A stretch of DNA of 64,000 nt, taken from positions 1 through 64,000 of IMG/VR virus record IMGVR_UViG_3300044630_005784; one strand, given 5' to 3'. The notes beneath the pieces are model-generated. The model was not told where the DNA came from. It did no database searches and saw only the letters and a program-made list of their open reading frames with translations. Each line of letters begins with the position of its first letter. Position 1 is the first letter of the stretch. This DNA comes from a virus. This document shows positions 48,511 through 56,466 of the stretch, in pieces. The translations under genes were made by a program, and so were the position numbers.

Positions 48511-48531
48511 GAGGGGCGCAAGGCGCCCCTC
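48511..48531. terminator. Hairpin between tube and chaperone genes
   Basis: A perfect 9-bp stem (GAGGGGCGC / GCGCCCCTC, three-base loop) lies just after the tail tube gene in the leftward direction. It may partly end transcription and so set the ratio of tube and sheath to chaperone and tape measure. Confidence 0.6.
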
Positions 48532-48565
48532 ATAACTTCATTTTTATTTGTCAATCTTTAGAAGA

Positions 48566-49027
48566 TTAACGACCGACAGTTTGACCTGACACCTGCGAGA
48601 TCGAGAACGTCATCGAGAAGGTGGTGGGCGCTCCAGAAGAGGCGTCACCTTCAGGCTCTGAGAGTCCGACAAGAAGAGCGCGAGCATAAATGCGTTCCGA
48701 GCCGAGAACCTTGAGATCGCAGTTAAGGTCGACAACAAAAACGTTGTAATGAACGCGCCCAACGAGTTGACGGACGACTTTGATCGAGGCTCCGTCACGA
48801 TCTGGATCGTAATGACGAGTGATGGTGATGTCACCAATTTCGGCCGGTGCAGTCAAAACTTCTGGGAACTGTTGACCACCGTCATATACTTTTTCGACAG
48901 ATGCGGTGATTTCGCCACCCGACACCTGCGCAAAGTAGCCAATGAACTCCGGCCCAAGCGGGCAGTCGGGGATCGAAATAGGCTTGATCTCCGCGACTAC
49001 CTGCCGCTGTGAAATTTTGTTACTCAT
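48566..49027 (-). CDS. Tail tube protein, 153 aa
   Basis: Length, beta-rich sequence and position directly after the sheath identify the inner tail tube of a contractile phage (YFAQVSGGEITASVEKVYDGGQQFPEVLTAPAEIGDITITRHYDPDRD). SD GGAGGAA. This protein forms hexamer rings stacked along the tail, templated by the tape measure. Confidence 0.82.
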   Translation of the reverse strand: MSNKISQRQVVAEIKPISIPDCPLGPEFIGYFAQVSGGEITASVEKVYDGGQQFPEVLTAPAEIGDITITRHYDPDRDGASIKVVRQLVGRVHYNVFVVDLNCDLKVLGSERIYARALLVGLSEPEGDASSGAPTTFSMTFSISQVSGQTVGR

Positions 49028-49039
49028 TTATTCCTCCAC

Positions 49040-50503
49040 TTAAACGACGGAAGTCGTGAGGTTGGACTTGATGACTTCGACTTCAATGCGATCGGCGATG
49101 CTCGAAATCCGAACACCAACCTTCGCCTTGACTACACCAGTCGCCAATTGGGTGATTGGGTTAAGGTCGTCGTTGACTTCGACCGAGTAGCCAGCATCGA
49201 TTTGGTTCCCATCGACATCAAATGCCTCGAAGAGACCACCAGCGGTGCGGATCGGGTCAAGTAGACCGATAAGGCGAGCCTCAACTCGACCGAAGACCGT
49301 ACGACGGCCATCAATCGGAGAGAACACCAGATCCTCAAGTTCACGCTCAGCCTCAACCACGATGTAGTTGAGAGTGTCACGAGCAGTGATGTACCGGAAA
49401 TTGGTTGTATCGGTTGAAGCGGAACGCGCTCCGTAGATTCGAACGCTGTTCTGAATCACACGAATGGCATTGATGTTAGCCTCGTCGAGACTGTCGCCAT
49501 CGGTCTTGTCAATCGAAACTGCAGTACCGCTGATGAAACGAGCCTTTGACTGAATTCCGGCGGCTGCGCTCCATGAACCAATCTCATTGTGAGCGAGTGA
49601 GCGCTTAGCGGCGACATACCCCTCTGGTGAGATGGTCAGTGAAGTCTGAGCCGATCCTGTCATGGTGACGCTTGGGTAATAAAACGCAGCGTACTCAGGG
49701 TCAGTTGCCTCGCCCGTAATCCACGAGTCTGCAGCAGTAGTTGCTGCTGCGGCTGTATTGGCGGGATTAAACGCCAGAAGGGCAATGCGGCTGTTTGCTA
49801 CACAGTGGGTCTCAATGGCGCTCCACACTGTGTTGCCATACTTGCCGGGGATTGCAACCGCTCCAGCACCGTACTGGTTGAGGAAGAGGTCGAGTCCGTC
49901 GACGTATTCGCCTTCATCGGCTGCATCCTCAACACCACCACTGAACGGTTGGACCGTAGCGGAAGCGCCAAGAGTGGCAGATTGATTGATTCCGGTAGCC
50001 GTTGCATAGACTGAAGCGATGCTTGAGTCATTGATCGCAGAGATGACGGCACCTGCGTTGGCTTGTGAGCCTGTTGAATAAACAAACTCTTCGTTCAAAT
50101 AAAGTTTGAGGGCAATACCACTTCCAGACACTTCAGTGATAATGCTGAGACCAGCAAGACCGTTCGCCCATGTGCCGGGGTTAGCGGCTGTAAGGGTGAA
50201 GGCTGGCGAGCCTGCGTTGTCATCAACTTCGAGTGTGGCAGCGGTTGCGCTTGAGCCGACCACACGACTGATGTAGGCGCGAGAGCCGCCCTCTTCAAAG
50301 AATGTTTGGACCTGCTGATGAAGGGATCCGGTGGCATAGTAACCACCGTAACGGACTTCAAATTCAGCAAGACTGGTTACGAGGCGTGCCTCGTCGACCG
50401 GTCCACGCTTTGATTCGCCCACCACAAAAAAGGTGCTTGCTGGAGCGACATTGACTGACGTGGGGCCAGTTCGCACTGCGGTTGTAACGACTACGCCGGG
50501 CAT
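49040..50503 (-). CDS. Tail sheath protein, 487 aa
   Basis: The N-terminal PGVVVTTAVRTGPTSVNVAPASTFFVVGESKRGPVDEARLVTSLAEFEVRYGGYYATGSL pattern and the C-terminal SVEVNDDLNPITQLATGVVKAKVGVRISSIADRIEVEVIKS are typical of contractile tail sheaths. The middle is variable and beta-rich. It has a strong SD (GGAGGAAAG). This gene sets the window's phage apart as a myovirus. A structured stretch (50540-50584) precedes it. Confidence 0.93.
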   Translation of the reverse strand: MPGVVVTTAVRTGPTSVNVAPASTFFVVGESKRGPVDEARLVTSLAEFEVRYGGYYATGSLHQQVQTFFEEGGSRAYISRVVGSSATAATLEVDDNAGSPAFTLTAANPGTWANGLAGLSIITEVSGSGIALKLYLNEEFVYSTGSQANAGAVISAINDSSIASVYATATGINQSATLGASATVQPFSGGVEDAADEGEYVDGLDLFLNQYGAGAVAIPGKYGNTVWSAIETHCVANSRIALLAFNPANTAAAATTAADSWITGEATDPEYAAFYYPSVTMTGSAQTSLTISPEGYVAAKRSLAHNEIGSWSAAAGIQSKARFISGTAVSIDKTDGDSLDEANINAIRVIQNSVRIYGARSASTDTTNFRYITARDTLNYIVVEAERELEDLVFSPIDGRRTVFGRVEARLIGLLDPIRTAGGLFEAFDVDGNQIDAGYSVEVNDDLNPITQLATGVVKAKVGVRISSIADRIEVEVIKSNLTTSVV

Positions 50504-50600
50504 CGGCTTTCCTCCAAACCTCGGTTGTATTGATCGAGGTAGGGCCAGATTACTACACGGTGCTGCTGTGTCGTGTAAGCCCTACGACAATAACTTGCTT
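50504..50600 (-). promoter_or_regulatory. Structured spacer before the sheath gene
   Basis: It contains two inverted repeats (CCTCG/CGAGG near 50519-50539 and GTAGGGC/GCCCTAC at 50540-50584). On the minus strand TTACAC-N17-TAGTAA is a weak promoter match. A local late promoter for the sheath and tube genes is possible but unproven. Confidence 0.3.
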
Positions 50601-50807
50601 CTATGATCTTACTGCGAATAGGCCCTCGTCGATTGCACGTTGGACATATTCATTTAATTCCACCACTTGCGTTGACTGTGGTGGGACTGTTCTTTGTTCT
50701 GCATCAAACTGAACTGGGAACCTTGCAGTATTAAAAACAAGAACTAAATTGGGTTTTTTTTGAGTTTTTGCTTCAGTTTTCGGTTTTCTGGGTTTGGCTG
50801 AACTCAT
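50601..50807 (-). CDS. Small tail protein, 68 aa
   Basis: A basic, disordered N-terminus (SSAKPRKPKTEAKTQKK) precedes a small beta domain (NLVLVFNTARFPVQFDAEQRTVPPQSTQVVELNEY). I do not recognise a family. I start it at the ATG that overlaps the previous stop (ATGA), not at an upstream in-frame codon. By position it belongs to the neck or tail. Confidence 0.6.
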   Translation of the reverse strand: MSSAKPRKPKTEAKTQKKPNLVLVFNTARFPVQFDAEQRTVPPQSTQVVELNEYVQRAIDEGLFAVRS

Positions 50808-51436
50808 AGTTCGATTCCTTTCCATTTGTATTCGGCAGAGGCGGATGCTCCAAGGGTGGATGTCAATCCTGCTCCGGCACTGTAGATTTTGATCTGATCA
50901 AGAGAGTCAGAAACGTTTTGTCGAGTAATTGTCTCATCTAAATTGATGTCATAGGCAATGTAGGCGCCCGCCAGCACTCGCTCGCCCTTAACCAAAGTTA
51001 AATCAGAGAACTCTTCACGCATGGTTCCCTCATCTACCAAAACGGAGTGACACCCGTCGTCGTAAGCGTTAAGCATCGGGTGGTCAAGGAGGGCTGAGCG
51101 GACGACCATTGTGAGGTTGTCACGCATTTCCGTGCATTCCATAGAACCGTCTGTTTTTACCCACACATAAGTCCGCATGTTGTATTTAACTCGGTACTCA
51201 GGGTTTAGGGAAGCGTCGTACTCCATTCTCGTAATGGAGGCTGTTGACAGCGCAATCGTAATGATTGTCGGCCAATGATCTAGAGCGACTGGTTCGTAAT
51301 TCAGGTAAAGCAAAGGTTCGGGGAGCGAATCTTCGTCAAGATTCATTGCATTCCTATAGGAAAGCAAGCGTGACGGAAGATCTTGAGCCAAGTAATTAGT
51401 TACAAAAGATTTAACGACTGCTGGGCCTTGCATCAT
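50804..51436 (-). CDS. Tail completion/terminator-like protein, 210 aa
   Basis: Its position between the neck protein and the sheath, its size and a helical N-terminus followed by beta strands (TIITIALSTASITRMEYDASLNPEYRVKYNMRTYVWVKTDG) fit a tail terminator that caps the tube. The family cannot be fixed by eye. The start overlaps the previous stop (ATGA). Confidence 0.6.
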   Translation of the reverse strand: MMQGPAVVKSFVTNYLAQDLPSRLLSYRNAMNLDEDSLPEPLLYLNYEPVALDHWPTIITIALSTASITRMEYDASLNPEYRVKYNMRTYVWVKTDGSMECTEMRDNLTMVVRSALLDHPMLNAYDDGCHSVLVDEGTMREEFSDLTLVKGERVLAGAYIAYDINLDETITRQNVSDSLDQIKIYSAGAGLTSTLGASASAEYKWKGIEL

Positions 51437-51873
51437 GGCAACAAATCACCCCGAAGCCCAACAATATGCTTTGCTGCTTCCTCTCCAACCTTTTTGGAAA
51501 ATCCCACAGGCTCAAAAACAACTTGGCGTTTCGGCATGTCTCGGGTCCCATATTGATGAAACTTTGCGTATTCGACCTTGGTGCCGAAGATGGCATAGAC
51601 CGGCGTTACCTCATTGGGAGAACCGCGCAAGGATGTCAGGGACCTAAAAAGTTCCCCGGTTTCGATTAGTGGGGTCCACGCTCGTTCTTCTTCGGGGGTG
51701 GACCAACCGCCTGATGGAAGGCCGCTTGCTCCAAAGTTTTCTCGATTGGCTTTACGAAGTTCGTCGCGAGCAAAATTGAATACAGAAACAAAATTTTTTG
51801 CTCGGACCTGCATTTTTGTTAAAAGTTGTTGAGCGCCTTTGTCGTCAATCCGAATCCGAATATTAGTTGACAT
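51433..51873 (-). CDS. Neck/head-tail joining protein (gpG/HK97 gp10-like), 146 aa
   Basis: The C-terminal EYAKFHQYGTRDMPKRQVVFEP is the signature of the gpG/gp10-type virion morphogenesis proteins: xxHQxGxxxMPxR. They form the head-tail neck. The N-terminal half (IRIDDKGAQQLLTKMQVRAKNF) is helical, as in the family. Overlaps on both sides indicate coupling. Confidence 0.85.
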   Translation of the reverse strand: MSTNIRIRIDDKGAQQLLTKMQVRAKNFVSVFNFARDELRKANRENFGASGLPSGGWSTPEEERAWTPLIETGELFRSLTSLRGSPNEVTPVYAIFGTKVEYAKFHQYGTRDMPKRQVVFEPVGFSKKVGEEAAKHIVGLRGDLLP

Positions 51874-52493
51874 CAGATTCTCACTCGCCGATAGCGTCTT
51901 ACTGACTGCAACTCTTCTGGCGTGAAGCCAGTGGTGAGGGGAGCCACGTTACGAGTTTCCAAATCCTTTAAACCAACTACATCATCATGCATGTTTTGCA
52001 TTTCCCGGCTAGCGGCACGCAAAATCAAAAGACGAAATACGGGAATTTCCGAACCATCCAGACCCGCAGAATAAGTGAAGGTAACCGTATCGTTCGGACC
52101 CGCCCGATACAGGTCAACCCCGTACCTCTGAACGACGTAATCAAGACCTTCTGTGACGCTCACAGACGCCCCAGTAGGTGAAGTGACGGAAATACTCGAT
52201 AACGAGTTAATTGGAGACTGGCGGGCATATACGGTCACAGCGGGAACCGAATGATACGGAGGTCCATCCGTCGTACCAATTGTCCTGTCGTAGAGATAAG
52301 AGGAACCGGCAATAGCCACAAATTCCGTTGGGACGATGTGGGTCTCTGTAAACGTACCGAGTTCAATCGGGCGACGAAGGTAGGACTCCAGTTCGGACTG
52401 CAGACCCTCAAGAACGTAACCAGCCGCACGCGTTTGGCGATTGCTGAACTTAATGTCCATGTAAGCGGTAAGTTCATCAATCGTTACAAGCAT
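51873..52493 (-). CDS. Head-tail connector (gp6-like), 206 aa
   Basis: The N-terminal TIDELTAYMDIKFSNRQTRAAGYVLEGLQSELESYLRRPIE segment matches head-tail connector proteins of the gp6 type. A beta-rich middle (VDYVVQRYGVDLYRAGPNDTVTFTYSAG) follows, then helices. It shares one base with the next start (TGATG). Confidence 0.8.
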   Translation of the reverse strand: MLVTIDELTAYMDIKFSNRQTRAAGYVLEGLQSELESYLRRPIELGTFTETHIVPTEFVAIAGSSYLYDRTIGTTDGPPYHSVPAVTVYARQSPINSLSSISVTSPTGASVSVTEGLDYVVQRYGVDLYRAGPNDTVTFTYSAGLDGSEIPVFRLLILRAASREMQNMHDDVVGLKDLETRNVAPLTTGFTPEELQSVRRYRRVRI

Positions 52494-52517
52494 TTTTGTG
52501 CCTCAGGTCAATTGTTG

Positions 52518-52694
52518 CTAGTTGTTAGACCGACCTCGCGCCCCAGTAAGGGCACGACGGACACCTTGAACCCCACGCGCGCCTAACCTAAGTCCTGTCG
52601 CAAGGAATCGACGCCACCAAGACGGACGATCAAGCATCTCGTCTCGTTCTTCTTCGCTAAGTTCTCGATCCGGCAATCCAGATGGGGTGGGCAT
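52518..52694 (-). CDS. Small basic protein, 58 aa
   Basis: I do not recognise it. A strong SD (GGAGG) precedes the ATG. The N-terminus is acidic (DRELSEEERDEMLDR) and the C-terminus strongly basic (WWRRFLATGLRLGARGVQGVRRALTGARGR). By position it is probably a minor head or neck protein. Confidence 0.6.
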   Translation of the reverse strand: MPTPSGLPDRELSEEERDEMLDRPSWWRRFLATGLRLGARGVQGVRRALTGARGRSNN

Positions 52695-52762
52695 TAGTTA
52701 GACCTCCATGGATCGGGAATGCCATTCATCACCACCATACCCCACCAAACAGTCTTGCGGGA

Positions 52763-53323
52763 TCAACGATCGGCGTTTGGTGGGCGCTCAATAGTGACCG
52801 CAGGTGCGCCTTTTGCGGTTTTGGTAGATGGGGCCTCAACCGGGATCCATGCGCGAGAATAAACATGATCCTTAAGTTTTCGAGTTTTGATCAAGCCCCC
52901 ATCGAAGAGCAAGTCAATTTCGTCAGAGGTCATGGAAAGCAGGCGCTTGAGGTCTTGCTTACCGTACTTCCCCGATCGGACAATTTTTTTGAATGTGGAG
53001 GACAGGGGTTTGGCATAAAGCACGCCACGGCCCCTGTTCATTTGAAGATGGAGCAACATGGCGTCGATGTCATCGCAATCAATGAAAGTCACCGGCACTT
53101 TTCCCCGATAACGCTTCACTAATGATTCTAAATTACCGGCAATCATCCAACGTTCATGACCATCAATAATTGTTGATGACTTTTTTTGAACGACAATTGG
53201 CGACAGGAACCCGTGAAGCAGCATTGATTCAGCCAACACCCGTTGATCGGGTTTTAAAATAAACGTTGACTTGAATGGTGCAGCCTTAAGCGAACCACCC
53301 TCAACCATTTCAATTTCAATCAT
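52763..53323 (-). CDS. ParB-like (IbrB-type) protein, 186 aa
   Basis: The ParB/Srx core has STIIDGHERWMIAGNLESL with the G-x-x-R motif (DGHERW, residues 54-59), preceded by the usual VLAESMLLHGFLSPIVVQ helix and strand. The C-terminal half is unrelated to plasmid ParB. It overlaps the PAPS-reductase-like gene (ATGA), an arrangement like the IbrA-IbrB pairs of other genomes. The biochemical role of the pair is not established. Confidence 0.75.
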   Translation of the reverse strand: MIEIEMVEGGSLKAAPFKSTFILKPDQRVLAESMLLHGFLSPIVVQKKSSTIIDGHERWMIAGNLESLVKRYRGKVPVTFIDCDDIDAMLLHLQMNRGRGVLYAKPLSSTFKKIVRSGKYGKQDLKRLLSMTSDEIDLLFDGGLIKTRKLKDHVYSRAWIPVEAPSTKTAKGAPAVTIERPPNADR

Positions 53324-54483
53324 CGTAAATCATCCTGTAAGTCGAGTGAGTCGGCTTCAGCCTCTGCCTGAGCAGCCGCAAGCCGAACAGAGTGAGCGCG
53401 GGTTTTAGGGCCAACGGGATTAACCGAACTGATATTAAATTCGTTCAGTAAAAGATTGCGAATAAGCCAACTAATTGGATATGAATATGGATCGGTTGCA
53501 TGTTTCTTCCGGAACTCCGAAGCGAAAGCCATTGCCCTTCGCTTTATTCCCTCAGTCATCATATTTTGATCGATACACGAGCGAACTCCTTTCCAGTCCT
53601 GAGACGCATAAAACTCAATCAGAGTTTCAATATCAAAATCAGACCAGTACCTGCGTTGTGCATCGATTTGAGGGAAACATTCATAAAGCCGATTATAAAA
53701 ATCAGGCTCCGTGGCAACAACGTCACCAATCCGTCGAATTGCTACTGCATGCAGTGGAATTCCAACGCGCGTGTTCGAACCAGTCATAGACGCCAAGTCG
53801 TAGTACTCGCAGAAAGAAGCACCGTGTTCTTCCGCTACGAACTTAAACACATCATCTGTTGTCCAGTCATAAATGACCTTCGCAAATCTTAGTGGTATAG
53901 ATTTTTTCATCCGAAATGGGACAACAATGTAATTTTCGTGCAGTTTCTGAACGCAGGACCGGTATCGAATCATTGATTCATTTGCACGAACCCCAGTGAT
54001 GAATGCAACTCGGCCAGACTTTCCCTGCATGGTGTAGTAGTCAATGGACTGCGGAATAACTTGGTCTGCCGTCAAACCGAAATGTTCGGCTCGGATCGCC
54101 CAAGGAGGAATTTGCCTAATAAGGCGACCTTCATTTTCTCGCTTCTTTGACCACAAGAGAACATATTCGCGACGACCAAGCACCCACACTTCCTGCCCTT
54201 GGGGCAAGCAGTACCACTCCATGTCAATCCAGTCGTACTGACGGACTTCTTCCACAAATTTGATTACAGACGGAGAAACCATTTCCTCGTCGCGAAAAAT
54301 AACTTTGACTGGACCAAGTCCACGCTCTTCATGAATCTCCTTTGCAAGATAAAGAACAGCAGTGGAATCTTTGCCTCCAGAAAACTGGACGCACACGGTG
54401 TCAAAAGTGTCGTAGACATGCCGCATTCGCTCACGAGCAGCGTCTACACAAGAAGTGTCAAGGAACATGCGTTGACGAGTCAT
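53320..54483 (-). CDS. PAPS-reductase-like (IbrA-type) PP-loop protein, 387 aa
   Basis: The PP-loop SGGKDS at residues 35-40 defines the PAPS-reductase/ATP pyrophosphatase fold. Further motifs are RANES and RSCVQ (about 165-175) and VIYDWTTDDVFKFVAEEHG (about 195-215), which fits the DUF3440/IbrA branch of the family; DndC, the phosphorothioation enzyme, is another branch. It lies between two ParB-like genes with ATGA overlaps on both sides, so the three are one unit. A DNA- or nucleotide-modifying role is inference; sulfur assimilation is less likely in this context. Confidence 0.82.
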   Translation of the reverse strand: MTRQRMFLDTSCVDAARERMRHVYDTFDTVCVQFSGGKDSTAVLYLAKEIHEERGLGPVKVIFRDEEMVSPSVIKFVEEVRQYDWIDMEWYCLPQGQEVWVLGRREYVLLWSKKRENEGRLIRQIPPWAIRAEHFGLTADQVIPQSIDYYTMQGKSGRVAFITGVRANESMIRYRSCVQKLHENYIVVPFRMKKSIPLRFAKVIYDWTTDDVFKFVAEEHGASFCEYYDLASMTGSNTRVGIPLHAVAIRRIGDVVATEPDFYNRLYECFPQIDAQRRYWSDFDIETLIEFYASQDWKGVRSCIDQNMMTEGIKRRAMAFASEFRKKHATDPYSYPISWLIRNLLLNEFNISSVNPVGPKTRAHSVRLAAAQAEAEADSLDLQDDLR

Positions 54484-55268
54484 CAGAAGTCCGCGTGAGA
54501 GTCAAGGAAGCAGAGAAGGCGTTCCGCATTAGTTTCACCGTCGGTCCCAACGTCAGTTCGAAGCCAACGCATAAAGTCGTACCATCGTCGCTGCTGCTCA
54601 GCATTATCAAAGACGAGCATGTACTGAACTACAGCCTTTGCGCCAGCAGCACCGACCGCAGAGGACCCCCGAGTTACAGCATCAAGAGTATTCATTCCTG
54701 AAGGTGCATTAATTTGCTCATTTTCGCCATTATCCGACGACACAACATCTGCTGGATTTGAGTTCAGTTCATCTCCCGGGTTGGAAATCAATACCGGAGC
54801 GATGTACCCAGATGGCATGTGATCAGAAGCATTCAAATACTCCACCTGCTCTTCCATTGCCGCCATTTGGAAATCGTCCCAGCCTAAGGAATCAAACATT
54901 TCGGGGTATTCGTCCATGACGGAAACGATGGCGTCCTGCAACAACACGGGGTCATCGGTGCCGAGTTGTGTGGTTCGATTGTCAGCAAGAGCAAAAGCGA
55001 TGGCCTCTTTCATGGAGCCTTTAAACTTCGTAACAGCGATGTGGGTCCATCCAAGTCGCTTAGCCGCTTCGGCTTGATGATTGCCAGCGACAATCGTGAA
55101 AGTTCCGTCCTCATTGTCGCGAGCGACAATTGCTTTCATCTGTCCAAACTGGCGATAAGAGGCCATAATCGCTGGAACGTCACCCTTGTGGGGGTTCGCG
55201 TTCCATGGGGTCAGATCGTCAAGGGGCATGGCCTGCGTGGCAAGGTCTTCGTGGATGTTGTGTTTCAT
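54483..55268 (-). CDS. ParB-like nuclease-domain protein, 261 aa
   Basis: The N-terminal 140 residues match the ParB-like domain (MPLDDLTPWNANPHKGD, YRQFGQMKAIVARD, FTIVAGNHQAEAAKRLGW, AFALADNRTTQLGTDD). The G-x-x-R motif reads GNHQ (62-65), so the usual Arg is replaced, which may alter nucleotide hydrolysis. The C-terminal half is acidic and then Ala-rich. It is first in the ParB / PAPS-like / ParB unit. Confidence 0.8.
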   Translation of the reverse strand: MKHNIHEDLATQAMPLDDLTPWNANPHKGDVPAIMASYRQFGQMKAIVARDNEDGTFTIVAGNHQAEAAKRLGWTHIAVTKFKGSMKEAIAFALADNRTTQLGTDDPVLLQDAIVSVMDEYPEMFDSLGWDDFQMAAMEEQVEYLNASDHMPSGYIAPVLISNPGDELNSNPADVVSSDNGENEQINAPSGMNTLDAVTRGSSAVGAAGAKAVVQYMLVFDNAEQQRRWYDFMRWLRTDVGTDGETNAERLLCFLDSHADF

Positions 55269-55618
55269 GACATCACCTGAGCGCGGACGTTAGCATTCAA
55301 AGTTCTAAGTGCATCAATTGACGTGCGGAGTGAAGAAAGTCGCTCCCGTTTGGCCTTGACGAGAGCCTCTGCAATTTTGTAGTCGTAAGCGATATCAGCC
55401 ATTTTGTAGTCGGCCCACGCCTCACGCTCTTTGATTGATCCCTTTGCTGAAAGGTATTCCTTTGCCCAATTCGATTTATGTTGGGCTTCCTTCTTGGCTG
55501 CATCTAGAGCAAGGTCTTCAAAACGTTCGGTTTCTTCTTCGAGCATGTCAGTAAGCCTGAGCAACTCGTACTCTATTTCCACTTGGCTAATTGGCTGGCT
55601 ACGTCGTTTAGCGTTCAT
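55265..55618 (-). CDS. Coiled-coil phage protein, 117 aa
   Basis: Long helices with heptad-like spacing (YELLRLTDMLEEETERFEDLALDAAKKEAQHKSN, LVKAKRERLSSLRTSIDALRTLNANVRAQ) indicate a coiled coil. Proteins with the same C-terminal ending occur in other actinobacteriophages; function unknown. SD GAGGAAG; its stop overlaps the next start. Confidence 0.7.
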   Translation of the reverse strand: MNAKRRSQPISQVEIEYELLRLTDMLEEETERFEDLALDAAKKEAQHKSNWAKEYLSAKGSIKEREAWADYKMADIAYDYKIAEALVKAKRERLSSLRTSIDALRTLNANVRAQVMS

Positions 55619-55624
55619 ACTTCC

Positions 55625-56167
55625 TCACACCATCTCGTTTGTAGGGTTATCTGAAAAAGGGGTCCAATCAATCTTTTCAAGTGCGCTCAAATTGATTTGA
55701 GGCCATTCGAATCGAGCCAACCCAAAATGGGCAAGACCCATTTCCTCCAAAATCCATGCGTCGCACATATCGTCTGCACCTTTGCCTGTCCAGACAATTC
55801 CAGTTCGTGCAGAGATTGAAGAAACAACTTCATTTTTACTGGCATTGCCTTTACCGGTAGCAAACTTTGCCCGACATGTTGGCGGAATATCAACCCACGG
55901 AATTTGATTTTCCCAAAGAGCGACCCTGATTACTCCACCCAACTCGCCGATTGCATGGGCTTGCGAGTTTCTAGATCCAAAAGAATAACCCTCGATGCAA
56001 ACCGCCGGTCGAGGAACCTCGCGCACACGGTCAATAATCACCGTCCGCATCCACGCCAACCGAGAAGCACCCTTTTGAGCAGTCGAAATCGCTTCAGGGT
56101 TACCCCTTGCGCATATCCCAGTCGACGTTAAAGACAAATCTAAACCAACAACAGAATATGGAATCAT
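55625..56167 (-). CDS. RuvC-like Holliday junction resolvase, 180 aa
   Basis: It has an RNase H-like fold with the acidic residues expected of RuvC: D10 in VVGLDLSLTSTG, E59 in VCIEGYSFG, and D133/D136 in GADDMCDAW. RuvC-like enzymes cut four-way junctions during recombination and packaging. I start it at ATG 56167, which overlaps the HNH gene's stop (ATGA), and not at an ATG three codons earlier. Confidence 0.85.
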   Translation of the reverse strand: MIPYSVVGLDLSLTSTGICARGNPEAISTAQKGASRLAWMRTVIIDRVREVPRPAVCIEGYSFGSRNSQAHAIGELGGVIRVALWENQIPWVDIPPTCRAKFATGKGNASKNEVVSSISARTGIVWTGKGADDMCDAWILEEMGLAHFGLARFEWPQINLSALEKIDWTPFSDNPTNEMV

Positions 56168-56466
56168 TGCTCCCACCCATGTTTAGCAAGACCAAGATCA
56201 AACGCCAGTTGAGGGTAATTACCAATCCGTTGATGGCAAGGACGACAAACAGCAAGCAGATTCGACTCATCCAAAATGGACCCGCCCTGCGAGCGACGGA
56301 CAAGTTCGTGAATATCTTGAGACGGTCGCCTGCCATAGACAACCAACTCGTCATATTCAGCAAACACTGGACACGCCTCACAAAAAGGACGCTCCCCCAA
56401 AAGCCGCTCAACGAGTGGGCGCCTTTCACGGTATTCCCGTTCTTTTTTCTTAGACCTATAACGCAC
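56164..56466 (-). CDS. HNH endonuclease, 100 aa
   Basis: The zinc and active-site residues are in place: C29-x2-C32, DIHELVRRSQGG (H53), N69, then C74-x2-C77-H78. The N-terminus is basic. Free HNH nucleases of this size often work with terminase in phages, but this gene lies 3.5 kb from terL. A GTG at 56466 after GCAGG is preferred over a TTG five codons upstream. Confidence 0.85.
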   Translation of the reverse strand: MRYRSKKKEREYRERRPLVERLLGERPFCEACPVFAEYDELVVYGRRPSQDIHELVRRSQGGSILDESNLLAVCRPCHQRIGNYPQLAFDLGLAKHGWEQ

